Assembly (NCBI GenBank): GCA_905221605.1
Contig: CAJNDS010001113.1
Coordinates: 1,095,163 to 1,159,162, forward strand
DNA length: 64,000 nucleotides
From: Symbiodinium natans
Lineage: Eukaryota; Sar; Dinophyceae; Suessiales; Symbiodiniaceae
Direction: 5' to 3'
How positions within the stretch are numbered: position 1 is the first letter of the stretch; each line of letters opens with the position of its first letter. Under the pieces are notes generated by a model. The model was not told the DNA's origin and searched no databases. It saw only the letters and a list, made by a program, of their open reading frames with translations. The translations under genes were made by a program, and so were the position numbers. Of the stretch, positions 32,228 to 42,208 are shown one piece after another.

Positions 32228-32939
32228 TTCCGTGGACCCAGGTGAGAGCCCGGGACGATGCAAAGATGTCCCAGCTGCAAGTCATGGAGGCGGGGCGCCA
32301 GCTGCAAAAAGTTTCTGAGGTTTCTTCAGCCATGGAATTCCCCTCAGCCCAGAAGACACGCCAGCTGCAAGAATTCTCCGAGCTGGGAAGGGGGCCGGGC
32401 GGGGGCCCTTGCATAAACGCTGCAAACTGTATGGTCTTTGAGGCTGTGTACGGCGCAGGGCTGAGTCTTGGGAAGCCTGCTGGGATACTTGGTTCGACTT
32501 GACAGCCCCCTAGCGATCAAAACCCCTGAGACCACCGCACGAGACCCACAAAAACCACAAAAAGAAACAGTAACCCTACGGGCCACCCATGTCACCCCAA
32601 CAAGCAACTCATCCCCAGGCACTGCGGAGCGTCTCCCAGGCGCAGGATTCCTCCTGCTGAAGGGTGTTGGGGTCCTTTCAGGATGGAGGGCTTTAGGGTT
32701 TTTTCGACCCCAATACCGTCTTGTTTGGATTCCTTTCTTTGCAATGTACGGAGTTTCTGGCTACCTAAATTCGGGGGTTGGGGGCCGTGTCGGGGTTTTG
32801 GGTGTTTTGGTGTTTAGGTGTTCTGGGCTTTGGGTCTTGGCTCATGGCTGCGGGTGTAGGATTTAGGGAATGGATTGACAATTCGGGCCTTGCGGTTTGG
32901 GGTCTGATTGCTAGCGTTGGGTGGCCGTAGAGTGCATGA
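32228..32939. other. Unique stretch with one exon-like frame
   Basis: From an ATG at 32266 a plus-strand frame of about 79 residues reads MSQLQVMEAGRQLQKVSEVS and continues helix-like. It is preceded by a pyrimidine-poor CCCAG/GTG that could be an acceptor. The support is too weak for a gene call. The rest is G-rich and non-coding. Confidence 0.25.
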
Positions 32940-32943
32940 ACCC

Positions 32944-33016
32944 TTCTCCTGTTAGGGTTCAGGTTTGGGGTTTAGGGTATAGGGTTTAGGGTTTCGGGTT
33001 TGGGGTTGAGGGTTTA
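32944..33016 (+). repeat. Degenerate TTTAGGG array
   Basis: About ten imperfect heptamers (TTTAGGG, TATAGGG, TTTCGGG, TTTGGGG, TTGAGGG). Confidence 0.8.
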
Positions 33017-33126
33017 CCGTTCCTGTGCCCACGGGTCCTCTCCAATCCTTGTCACAGGGTTCAAACATCTAAGCCTGACCGTGAGGACGCCGCTGAGAAG
33101 GCCGTGCTATCTGCCAGGCCGATACA

Positions 33127-33306
33127 ACCCTAAACCCTAAACCCTAAACCCTAAACCCTAAACCCTAAACCCTAAACCCTAAACCCTAAACCCTAAACCC
33201 TAAACCCTAAACCCTAAACCCTAAACCCTAAACCCTAAACCCCTAAACCTCTTCGCCCCCAAACCCCTAAACCCCTAAACCCCTAAACCCCGAAACCCGA
33301 AACCCA
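33127..33306 (-). repeat. Telomeric array (CCCTAAA) passing into CCCCTAAA octamers
   Basis: About 17 perfect CCCTAAA units, then an 8-base CCCCTAAA form and CCCGAAA variants, interrupted once by CCTCTTCGCCCC. Confidence 0.93.
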
Positions 33307-33541
33307 ACGAACCGAGCTGAAGACTTGGGACAGGATGGGTTCTTGTCTTTAGAGCCACCAAAGCTCTACTTGGAGGTCGGAAGCGGTTTCGACGCAGCTT
33401 GTGTTATGTGTTAGAACGGGCTTTTTACAAGTTCTACCGCCCTGCTCTGTGCCATGAACCTTCGAAAGTGCGGGCCCGAATCAAAAGCCCCGAATCCGGC
33501 GCGCAGGAAGGCACAGGAGATCCGTTCCAGCGTCCAGGAGG

Positions 33542-33591
<50 letters not shown>

Positions 33592-34660
33592 GAGAGCAAG
33601 AGCGCTCTTAGAGAGAGCGCGAAACCTTCAGCCCACCCACAGCAGGGTTTTCCAGCGACGGCTTGATGGGTGTTGGTACACTCGTTGAGCTCTCTTCATT
33701 GCCAGCTGGATTTTTGTTCCTGTAAGTAGCAACAAGGAAAGAGCATATTCTTACTTAACATCCAGATTGTGTGTGTGTTGACCGAGATTGAGTCCCCGAA
33801 CAGCAGTTCAACATTTTCGGGGTCGGGGTTGACGTTTCCACTGGCTTCTAGGGGTTTCGCGGAGTTGCCAGGTCCGAAACGAATCCGACCGAGTGACTCG
33901 GCAGCACATTCCCTTTGCAAGCCAGATTCCCCCGCTTCATTAGCCAGACCACCAGCATCCTGTTTCCTTTCTGTGGCGGGCTCTTGCAATCGTATCCTCG
34001 CAGATCCCAGTGATCCCTCATGCGCCGAACAGAAGAGTACCGGAAGCCCCTAGAGATCCAGTTGAGGGCACTAGCAACCATCTGAAATCCCGAGAGACCG
34101 TGAACCCTCGAAAATCCTCTAGTAGATCCCAATCCCACACCGAGACCTTGCCGCTGAGGCTTACCTCGGTCTCGGCATCCCAAAGATTGGCAAGCCCTTC
34201 GATGCCACGAAGGTGTGAGCAACGGAGAGGCGGCCCCGGGCTAAACCCGCTGTCGCTGCTGGAACCTGCTTCACCCTCGCCCCTAAATCTCGAAATCCTA
34301 CAAACCTCAGAAGCCCCTAAAGCCGAAACCCAGTAGAATCGTAAACCTTTAAGCCTAAACCAACAAGCCCTAAACTCTATCAACCCTGAACCCTAGAAAC
34401 CGTACAAGCTCCAAAACCCTGGAACCCCAAAATAAACTCCAAAAAGACCCTATGTGAACCCTATATAAACCCTATCAAAGACCTACGCAAATCCTATAAA
34501 CACTGTTTATAAACCCCCTCTAAACCCTAGGTACATCTTACATAAACCCGACATAACCCCCCCTAGAAACCCTATATCAACCCTACATAAACCTTACATA
34601 AACCCCCCTATCAACCCTACATAAACCCTACGAAACCCTTCGATTCCAGCAGTGCTAATA
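33307..34660. other. Intergenic stretch with GA microsatellite and degenerate telomeric words
   Basis: Holds an ~50-base GA dinucleotide run (about 33543-33597) and, from about 34330, scattered words such as CCCTAAA, CCCTATATAAA and CCCTACATAAA at near-heptamer to decamer spacing (to 34685). No supported gene. Confidence 0.6.
33543..33597. repeat. GA microsatellite
   Basis: About 25 GA dinucleotides with a single GG interruption. Confidence 0.95.
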
Positions 34661-34897
34661 AACCCTCAACCCTAAACCCTAAACGAGCATAGTAACTTTT
34701 AGGAGGGGTTCGGCTTGGTTGGGGATTCCGGCTCTGAAGACTTGTTTTGAGGGCTTCAGGCTGCGAGGCACATTGAGGACCAAATGTTCCACATGTGTCG
34801 ACAAAGGCTTCTGCTGTGAGCAGCTGTGAATCGTTCTGCATGCAGCAGGCAGATTTTCGGTTTGCCTTTTCCAACCTGCGACCAGAAACACGCCGCC

Positions 34898-37800
34898 ATG
34901 GAGAAGAGCCTGCCATGGTGGGGATGCGTGGCATTGATCCTCGTCGCCGTGGAGTATGTCAACCAAGATCTCCTCGACGGCAGTGCCTTGAACCTCCGGC
35001 AAGTTTCCCAGGCCGGGGGGCTACTGACCCCAAACCCTGAATCAGCCCAAGCTCCAATTTTCAGAGTGCCCGAAAAAGATCCCAAACAAGAAAGTCTTCG
35101 GGCCCTAGCGTTGAAGCGCGAAGTTGCCAGGTGCGGGCAGCAAGGAGGCTGGACGAGATGCCGCAGGTGGCTCTGAGTCCTTCACCGGCGCCGCAGGAGT
35201 TTGATCTTGACCCAACCCAGACAATTCAGGGGACAAACCATACCTTGACGGATGTTGACAACACGGACCCCCGGCATCCCCACGTGGGCCCGTACATCGA
35301 TCCAGCAGAGATCGAGAACAAGGTCCTCTTTATGGAAGTGCCCTGCTTGGACTTATTATTCTTCAGTTACCAGCTGATCCTTCCCTGTGGCAACTTGTCC
35401 GTGCCGCCGGAGGGCATCGAGTTCGAAACATTCTTTGGGGAGTATCACGTGCCAGGTTCAGCAGTGCTAGTGGATACCGTCAGGCACACCGAGAGGGAAA
35501 TGACCCGGTACACCATTCTCCTCATCATCCTTGGCGTCATAGGCTGGTTGTGCTCCACCTTCTGCATCCCGTCCAACCGTGAGAGGTTCGTCAGCAAAGT
35601 GCAAAAAGTCCTTTCTGGCAAGCTTGCCTCCGATTTTGATGATGAGGATGATGAGGATGACAGTGATGCGGAGAACCCCGGCCGCGAGGAGGAGCTGAAG
35701 GCCTCTTTGAGCTCTCAAGCTGTGTTGTTTCTTTGGAGATAGAGTTGATTCTTGCAGTGTAGCTTGGGGGACTCGCAAGGCATATGTCTGGAACATTCTG
35801 GAACACCATGCCAAAATGGCTTGGGCCGTTTTGGTCGCCAGGTCTTGGGATCCATGGATCCGTCGCGTTTCTGCCCTCTGTTTTTGTTTCCCCGCAAGCA
35901 ACCCCCTGTGACCCCTGTGTCAGCCATGTCCGTTTCCTTCCATGGCGCCGAGACCTTCGCCGCGAGACCGTCGAGTTCAGCCACACAGAGGACTGAAAAC
36001 AGCTGCCCCATGGCAACGAAGATCCGACCAGGGCTGCGGGTGATGTCGAGCATCTGCGCCAGTTCTTCCACCCCCGGTGCGGCGAAACCACAAAGTGGCA
36101 CAATCTCAGCCACGGCCACGACCCGACCTGTCCCAGCGGAATGTCAGTCGTGTGGGTTGCAACTGGGATGTGTTGGGCGCTGGCGTGTTGGGAGCGGGTG
36201 TGGTGCGTTTTGGGGAGCAGGAAAGGTGTGTGCTGGGAGTGGCTGGGAGGCGAGTCTGGAACGGGCAAGGCTCGAGTGGGGAACGCCCCTGACACACGTG
36301 TTAGGAACACGTGGCTTCCCTAAGGAACGCCAAAGACCACGAACAATCTCCAAACCTTGCCCCTGAACCTGTAACTACCGGAATCCATGATTCACAGACA
36401 ATTCCTGTGTCATCGTCAAATTTAGGTAGGAACCCTCCTAAACTTAAGTTTCTTGTTTTTGTTTCTTGTGTTCTTTATTCGACATCAGTAGAGAATTACT
36501 CTAAATTCCACCCCCCTCGTTTCCTGTTTTTGTTTCTTGTGTTCAGTGTTCGAAACGTGGAGAATGAGTAAAGAAGTAGAGACTTAACTTAAATTCCACC
36601 CCCCTCGTTTCTTCTTTTGTTTCTTGTGTTCATTCTTCGCAAATCGGAGAAGTAGAGAAGTGGAGACTTAGTTTAAGTTCCACCCCTCTCGTTTCTAGTT
36701 CATAATCTACGTAACAACAAGTCCTTTTCTGACGTACCCAAAGCGCGGGGGAGCTTGTTGTACTCCCTCCCTTAGGAAACTGAAAAGAAGACTGTATACA
36801 CAATTCCTCGAAAGAGAACTTCAAAGAAACCTGCAGAGTAGGGTCGTCACTCCAAAACCTGTAAACTTCTGGGTGGCGCGTTCTTGACTCGACATGAGGG
36901 AAGACACAAGGTCGGAATTGGCACGAGTAACTTCGAAGAGGATTGCAAGCATCAGCATCCTGTGCCGGAATGCCAGGTTTTCTGCAGAGGCTGAGGGCTA
37001 ACCGAAAGAATTAGGACCTTAGGGCCAGCTAAGAGTATAGGTCTAGGCAGCAGCCTGTTTGTGCAAGGCAGCTGTAAGTTGGGGGGTAGGGAGCTCCAAA
37101 AGGTTTGGAACATTACAGAGTCCTCTGATGGAGACTCCATAAACAGGATGTTCATCAACAAGATAGCGCCATAGCCTTTGGCGTGAGAAAAGGCTTTAAA
37201 GAAAGCCCTCGCCGGGCGTTTGCAGGGGGACGCCCCATCGCGAAGAGGGCGAATGAGGGCAGAGACCAGCCTGGCTCTGGGAGGAAGCGACTGGTGGTGT
37301 CATTGACCTTTCCGGGCGGGGCACCGGGAGCGAGTGGGGGCGGCAGACGCCCGCAGGCAGAGCCCAGCTGCTGCGTCCTCAGCAAATAGGCTCCATCGGC
37401 CTTGAAGCAAATTGGACACACCTGACGGGCCAGAGCAAAGCCAAACTCGAATTCCAACGCTCAGATTAGTGGGGAAGGCGACCCGAGTTTTTGAACGAAT
37501 GCCGCAGAAGGTGTAGGTCCTTCGATGGAAAGGCAGCAACCACCCAAACACTGTGCAAAGAAGGGAGCGCTTGTACGCCTGCACGGTAGGAGCATGCGTT
37601 GCGATGGCCATTGGTTCTCACAGACATAAACATGTAAGTGAGTGCTGAAGCCCTCGCACAAACCCTGTAGGCTCGGCTGGACCCCATGTCGCCGGAGTTC
37701 ATTGCCCCGGGCAACATCTACCGCGTGCTGGCAGTTCTCCATCCTGGAATCATCGGATATGTCACCTGGCTCGGGTACGCCTTGAGGGCCTCGATTGTGG

Positions 37801-38603
37801 CCTACATGCAGATTTGGATACCTTACAACATCGTCACGAACACGCTGAAGCGATGGCAGTGTCTGGGGGTCAAGTCTCCCCTGTGGTTCTTGGCCAACGG
37901 TGGAACCTTCTTGGCGATGGTCACTGCTTTAGGCACCCTTTCTTCTATGTTTGCACAAAAGTGCGTCCGCCACATCTTTCATGGAGCAGAGGCGAACATG
38001 TACATCCTCTCGTATGACAATCCAAGTGATGGCGACAGGCCAGCAAGCAGACGGTCGTCCGTATCGTCACAGGCATCCGAGCAGCCTCTGGCCGGACTGG
38101 GTGGACTGTCCGAGGGGGTGGAGCAGGCCTTCGGAAGCTTAAAGGGAGGCGTCGGCACGGCGTACCAGCAACTTCAACATCCCGAGCTTTCAGACAAATC
38201 AGCTAGCTTCAACGAGTATTTCTGGTGCAATGTGTCGATGCTCTTGAACGTCGTGATGTCCGTTCTGCTTGAGCTTGCCATGTTTCTGAAGGTTGCCACC
38301 TTCACGGGCCGCATTGCCAACGTGGCGATGACGGCTGTGTCCCTCTACTTCATCTTTGACCTCGACAACCGGATCATGGATGCAGACCCCAAGCTGAAGA
38401 GGCGATATCGCAGGACGGTTGCCGCACAAACCGTGCCAATTGCCCCAGAAAAGCGTCCGAGAATGATCCCCATCATGGCCAACATCTTCGCCGCCATCGT
38501 GAATTTAACCGTGCCCTTGGCCTTGGTTGGCGTGGTGTTGATCGCCTGGAGGCGCTATGACGATGGCTTCATCATTGGTGGAGATGGCCTATCGGTGGTC
38601 TGA
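34898..38603 (+). CDS. Multi-pass membrane protein, copy 1 (three exons)
   Basis: Exon 1 starts at GCCGCCATGG (34898): MEKSLPWWGCVALILVAVEY, a signal-anchor helix. A phase-0 junction CAA/GTTTCC (35003) to CCGCAG/GTGGCT (35167) removes 164 bases. Exon 2 (35167 to about 35720) encodes a hydrophilic, probably lumenal domain (FDLDPTQTIQGTNHTLTDVD; VPPEGIEF), then a membrane helix (YTILLIILGVIGWLCSTFCI) and an acidic D/E run. Exon 3 (acceptor TGTAG at 37670; GCTCGG... to the stop at 38603) has about five hydrophobic segments, a KRWQCLGVKSPLWFLAN loop, a serine-rich loop, and ends FIIGGDGLSVV. The exon 2-3 donor is unclear: relative to copy 2, this copy lost 18 bases plus one base there. The intron is ~1.9 kb against ~0.1 kb in copy 2. 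No family recognised; the overall plan recalls TMEM43-like proteins only loosely. It may be non-functional. Confidence 0.7.
35715..36119 (-). CDS. Exon-like frame on the opposite strand inside the intron
   Basis: Within the expanded intron of the membrane-protein gene, the minus strand reads AVAEIVPLCGFAAPGVEELA, then ARSPGRIF-type and QLFSVLCVAELDGLAAKVSA segments. The mix is protein-like, with alternating hydrophobic residues and no low complexity. No ATG is present at its right end, so it could be an internal exon or a fragment of an inserted gene. No family recognised. Confidence 0.3.
   Translation of the reverse strand: MAVAEIVPLCGFAAPGVEELAQMLDITRSPGRIFVAMGQLFSVLCVAELDGLAAKVSAPWKETDMADTGVTGGCLRGNKNRGQKRDGSMDPKTWRPKRPKPFWHGVPECSRHMPCESPKLHCKNQLYLQRNNTA
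36450..36700. repeat. ~100-bp tandem repeat, three degenerate copies
   Basis: TTCCACCCCYCTCGTTTC followed by TGTTTCTTGTGTTC recurs three times at roughly 100-base spacing, with GAGAAGTAGAGA between. It lies in the intron of membrane-protein copy 1 and is absent from copy 2. Confidence 0.75.
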
Positions 38604-39493
38604 GAGCTCTTGTGATGCAGTCAAGCTGATCGGACCCATGATCGTTGGGTTTCGCGGCGAATCTGCCCCTGATTTCACAACGGAGTACATTCTTTTCCGC
38701 CCCCAAGCCTAGTTTGCTTCCGTCCAAGGAGTGTACACGACCGATTAGCTTACAGTTGTATTCAACAGACACGCAGCCAAAGCAGAAGCGCAGGGTTTAT
38801 GCAGGTACGTTGCAGCACTTGGCGTTGCACCTCGCAGGGCTTGCTGAACTCACGTATCCGAGCTATGCTCTCATCTTCCCCTGATGAGTTCACTCGTGAC
38901 GAATGAGCTCCTGGCTGTGTTCTATCTTGGCACCAAGATGAGGTGGTCGAGATGCATGCACTAGCGGGGGAAGCAGCTCAGTTTGTTTCACGCAGGATCC
39001 ACGGAACACAGAGTGAAACTGCAGGATTAGGTTCAACGGTTTGGGGGAATCTGATCAGTAAACGCCTCACACAGACCTTGTCAAAAACGATCGTGTTTGC
39101 GGGACGCTGCTAGAGAACCAGGGTCTTTACAAGGCCACTCTGAATTTGAGACCTAGTCACCTGCTGCGATATCTCTACCCGTCCAAGCGAGGGTTTAGGG
39201 TTTAGGGGGTACGGCTCAGGGTGCTCGCGTTCCAGCGCCCTTGCTGGGTCCCAATGTAAAATGGAGTTTCAGGATTTCAGGGTTTCGGTGTTTATGGAGC
39301 TTTGGGTTTCGGGGCACAGGGTTTAGCGTTCAGGGCCTAGGGTTTATGGGTAGAGAGTTTTTGGCTCAAGGCTTAGGGTTTAGGGTGCAGCTGAAAATGG
39401 TAAGTTTAGATGTGCATGATGTTGTGGGATTCTCTGCGTGGGTGGGTACTTCTCCAACACATGACGAAAAAGCTCGCCTAGTACATGAACTGC
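38604..39493. other. Downstream flank of membrane-protein copy 1
   Basis: The first ~100 bases match the flank downstream of copy 2 (a GACC.GG.CCCATGATC.TTGGG block), so the duplication reached beyond the stop codon. Beyond that it is unique, with G-rich heptamer remnants from about 39190 to 39390. No gene. Confidence 0.5.
39350..39371 (+). other. Possible spliced-leader relic
   Basis: GTAGAGAGTTTTTGGCTCAAG resembles the 3' part of the dinoflagellate spliced leader (GTAGCCATTTTGGCTCAAG): 12 terminal bases are identical and GTAG is upstream at nearly the right distance. Such relics mark genes re-inserted from processed mRNA. No gene follows here, so a chance match is possible. Confidence 0.3.
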
Positions 39494-39495
39494 TG

Positions 39496-39734
39496 AACCC
39501 TAGACCCTAGACCCTAAACCCTAAACCCTAAACCCTAAACCCTAAACCCTAAACCCTAAACCCCCTAAACCCCCAAAGCGTAAACCCAAAATCCCTCAAG
39601 CGCTGGAGAAAGCTCCATAAACACTGAAACCACCAACAACTCGATACCCATAACCCTAAACTCTAAACCCTAAACCCTAAACCCTAAACCCTAAACCCTA
39701 AACCCTAAACCCTAAACCCCAAACCCTAACCCTA
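39496..39734 (-). repeat. Two CCCTAAA arrays (39496-39573 and 39654-39734)
   Basis: Each array has about eleven units. The first opens with CCCTAGA variants, the second ends CCCCAAA, CCCTAAC. About 80 bases of unique DNA separate them. Confidence 0.9.
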
Positions 39735-39855
39735 GGCCGTGAACGCTCTCGAATTTCACACCTTGGGTTGCATTTCGAAGGCCCTTCCGCCGTCGAGGAA
39801 GCGATGGGTTGAGCGTGAAAGAAGAGAGCACCTTTGCAGACAGGACGATGCCGCG

Positions 39856-39919
39856 GTTTAGGGTTTAGGGTTTAGGGTTTAGGGTTTAGGGTTCAGGGTT
39901 TAGGGTTTAGGGCTTAGGG
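39856..39919 (+). repeat. TTTAGGG array
   Basis: About nine units with single TTCAGGG and GCTTAGGG variants, opposite in orientation to the array 120 bases upstream. Confidence 0.9.
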
Positions 39920-39949
39920 GTAATCTTAGCCACTTTTGACCATCATCTC

Positions 39950-40099
39950 TTGGGATGTTCAACCTTTTGCTATCAGTCCTTAATCGGGAGTAACCCTAAA
40001 CCCTAAACCCTAAACCCCAAACCCCAAACCCCTAAACCGTATAGTACCCCCGATTGTCTTCCCTATGAAGGACTGTTGGTATAAGGGGGAAGATCCCAA
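39950..40099. mobile_element. MITE-like element, copy B, containing telomeric DNA
   Basis: The left arm TTGGGATGTTC...AGTCCTTAATCGGGAG and the right arm CCCGATTG...AAGGACTGTTGGTATAAGGG...GATCCCAA are those of the family seen at 30743 and 45123. The loop is replaced by about 45 bases of CCCTAAA/CCCCAAA repeats (39993-40037). The telomeric DNA therefore entered an existing element, or formed within its loop. Confidence 0.75.
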
Positions 40100-40538
40100 A
40101 TCATCTCCATCGCTTTAGGGACTTAAGCGGTCAAGAGCGGCGGGACATGCTACGCTCACGTGGGGCGTGTTGGGTGTGTAAGGGTTACATAAGCATACAC
40201 ATTAAAAAAAAATCTCCTTTCAAAGTATAGTACCACAAACTTGCATCCCGCAACCCTCAACCCCCAAATCCTAAACCCTTAAACCCATGCAGTGGCATTG
40301 CACGCCCGCACGCAGGGGTTTAAGAGCTGATGAGGCCTCAGTGGGTCCTTATGAAAGGTTGTACCTGGAATAGTTATCGGTAGGGGCAGAAGTCGACTTA
40401 TGATCGGCTATTTCCTGAAGAACACCCTCCTCCAAGAAATGTGAGAGTCCCCATCTTGCCCTTTTCCCGGTGCTCAATTTCCCTAGCCAGAAGAACCCAG
40501 GGCCGCACTTGTGTGGAATTTCTCCCAAAAACTCAATA
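40100..40538. other. Unique stretch
   Basis: No gene or repeat recognised apart from a short CCCTAAA-like patch at about 40255-40285. Confidence 0.4.
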
Positions 40539-40578
40539 GGGTTTAGGGTTTAGGGTTTAGGATTTAGGCTTTAGGGCT
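40539..40578 (+). repeat. Short TTTAGGG array
   Basis: About five units ending in degenerate forms. Confidence 0.8.
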
Positions 40579-40705
40579 GACGACACCCAAGCGTTTTGCG
40601 AGCATGAAGGCCATCGGTTTTTTCCATCAAAGGCCTTGCTGGCATCCAGCATGGTGTCTAAAGGCTCGTGCGCCTCATAGTTGCAACATGTAGAAAGATC
40701 ATGAT

Positions 40706-40790
40706 ATTCATATGTTAATATGAATACTAATATTCATATTCATATTCATATTCATATTCATATCAATATTCATACTAATACATATTATTC
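40706..40790. repeat. TTCATA hexamer microsatellite
   Basis: TTCATA units in tandem with ATATTAATATGAATA palindromic flanks, able to fold back. Confidence 0.85.
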
Positions 40791-40890
40791 GTGCGCAAGC
40801 TTTGGCATCAAGGTTGGACCCGACCGCACACCAAGATATGCAAAGCCCGAAGCTCCAAGCCCCAACACAAACTCAATGAACCCCAGAAGG

Positions 40891-41340
40891 CCTAAACCCT
40901 AGACCCTAAACCCTAAACCCGAAACCCTAAACCCTAAACCCTAAACCCTAAACCCTAAGAAGCCTGTTCCCCTCCGCCTTTTCCCCCTCCCGGAATCGTG
41001 CACATAGCTTTGCCCAGCCATGGCCCTGGAGCCGGCGGGCCTTGTCGTGAAAGCGCTTCCAAGGAGAGCCCTAAACCCTAAACCCTAAACCCTAAACCCC
41101 AAACCACAAACCCCAAACCCTAAACCCCAAACCCTAAACCCTAAACCCTAAACCCTAAACCCTAAACCCTAAACCCTAAACCCTAAACCCTAAACCCTAA
41201 ACCTAAGCCCTAAACCCGAAGCCCTAAACCCGAAGCCCTAAACCCTAAGTAAGCCCCAAGCCCTAAGCCCTAAGCCCTGAAACCTAAGCCCTAAAACCTA
41301 AGTACGCCCTAAGCCCTAAGCCCTAAACCCTAAACCCTGG
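40891..41340 (-). repeat. CCCTAAA arrays (40891-40958 and 41069-41340)
   Basis: The second array holds about 37 units in all, with CCCCAAA near its start and a right-hand part dominated by CCCTAAG and CCCGAAG/CCTAAGY variants. Unique GC-rich DNA of 110 bases separates the two. Confidence 0.92.
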
Positions 41341-42208
41341 GATCGCAATCCGGAATCCTGGGACAGGGAGGATCCAGGCTTATCCGCGTGTGTTTGGGTT
41401 GGTTTTCAGGCTCGGGGTGTTTCAGGCTTTCAGGGTGCGTTGTCCAGCAGGTGGGGTTCAGGGGGGGAAATCGGAGCTTTGGGATTCTTGGGTGGGCTTT
41501 AGGGTTTAGTTTACCCATAAACCGCAAGACCCGAAACAACTTGCCATTGAGACTCAGGGCCTCATTGTCACAGCCTTGAAAGCTGAAATCTGCATCATCC
41601 TCAACCCTACATCTCGGAGCCTTCCAAGCCTCAAAACCCCTAAATCCTGCAGCCCGAAACCTCTGTGAACCCTAAAGCCCGAAACCCCAAGCCCTATGAA
41701 GCCTCAACCCCAAAATTTCCTAAACCTACAAGCCCTAAACTCTCCCAACCTTAAACGCTAGAAACCCCGAACCCTACAAGCTCCAAACTCCCAGAAACCC
41801 TCGAAACCCCTCGATTCCCGAACTGTAGGAGCGCCTCCTCAGCAGTTCTCTCGCCGAAGAAGGCCCAATGGCTGAGAGATTTAGGGGTTTGCGCCTTCAA
41901 AGATCTGGTGGTGTCCGAACCTCGGGGAGTACGTTTTTTGGGGGGTCCCTGTTATAAGGGAATTACACGATTTGGGGGGGGCGCCTCGAGGCCATTTTTT
42001 TTCGCAAGGCATTTGGGAAGGAGGTCGAACTTCCGGTCCATGCGCTCGCAGGTGCTTGTGAGAGATTTACCAACAACAATGTTTTTTGTTATTCTGCTAG
42101 CTGGTGAGCAGTTGTGAGCTCTGTGTTTTGCATTCTGCAGGCTCTTGGGGCTCCTTTTGCCTTTCTGTGCGACCTTAGCGCCAGGGAAGAAACAGCCCAG
42201 TAGTAGCC
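41341..42208. other. Upstream region of membrane-protein copy 2
   Basis: Unique DNA with scattered CCCTAAA-like words (41600-41830). From about 42095 it resembles the region upstream of copy 1 (GTGAGCAG.TGTGA and TGCA..GCAGGC blocks), showing that the 5' flank was duplicated with the gene. Confidence 0.55.

Noticed and set aside
31024-33306. Chromosome end or simple telomere fusion
   Set aside because: Unique DNA follows on both sides, and arrays point towards each other (CCCTAAA then TTTAGGG), the opposite of a head-to-head fusion.
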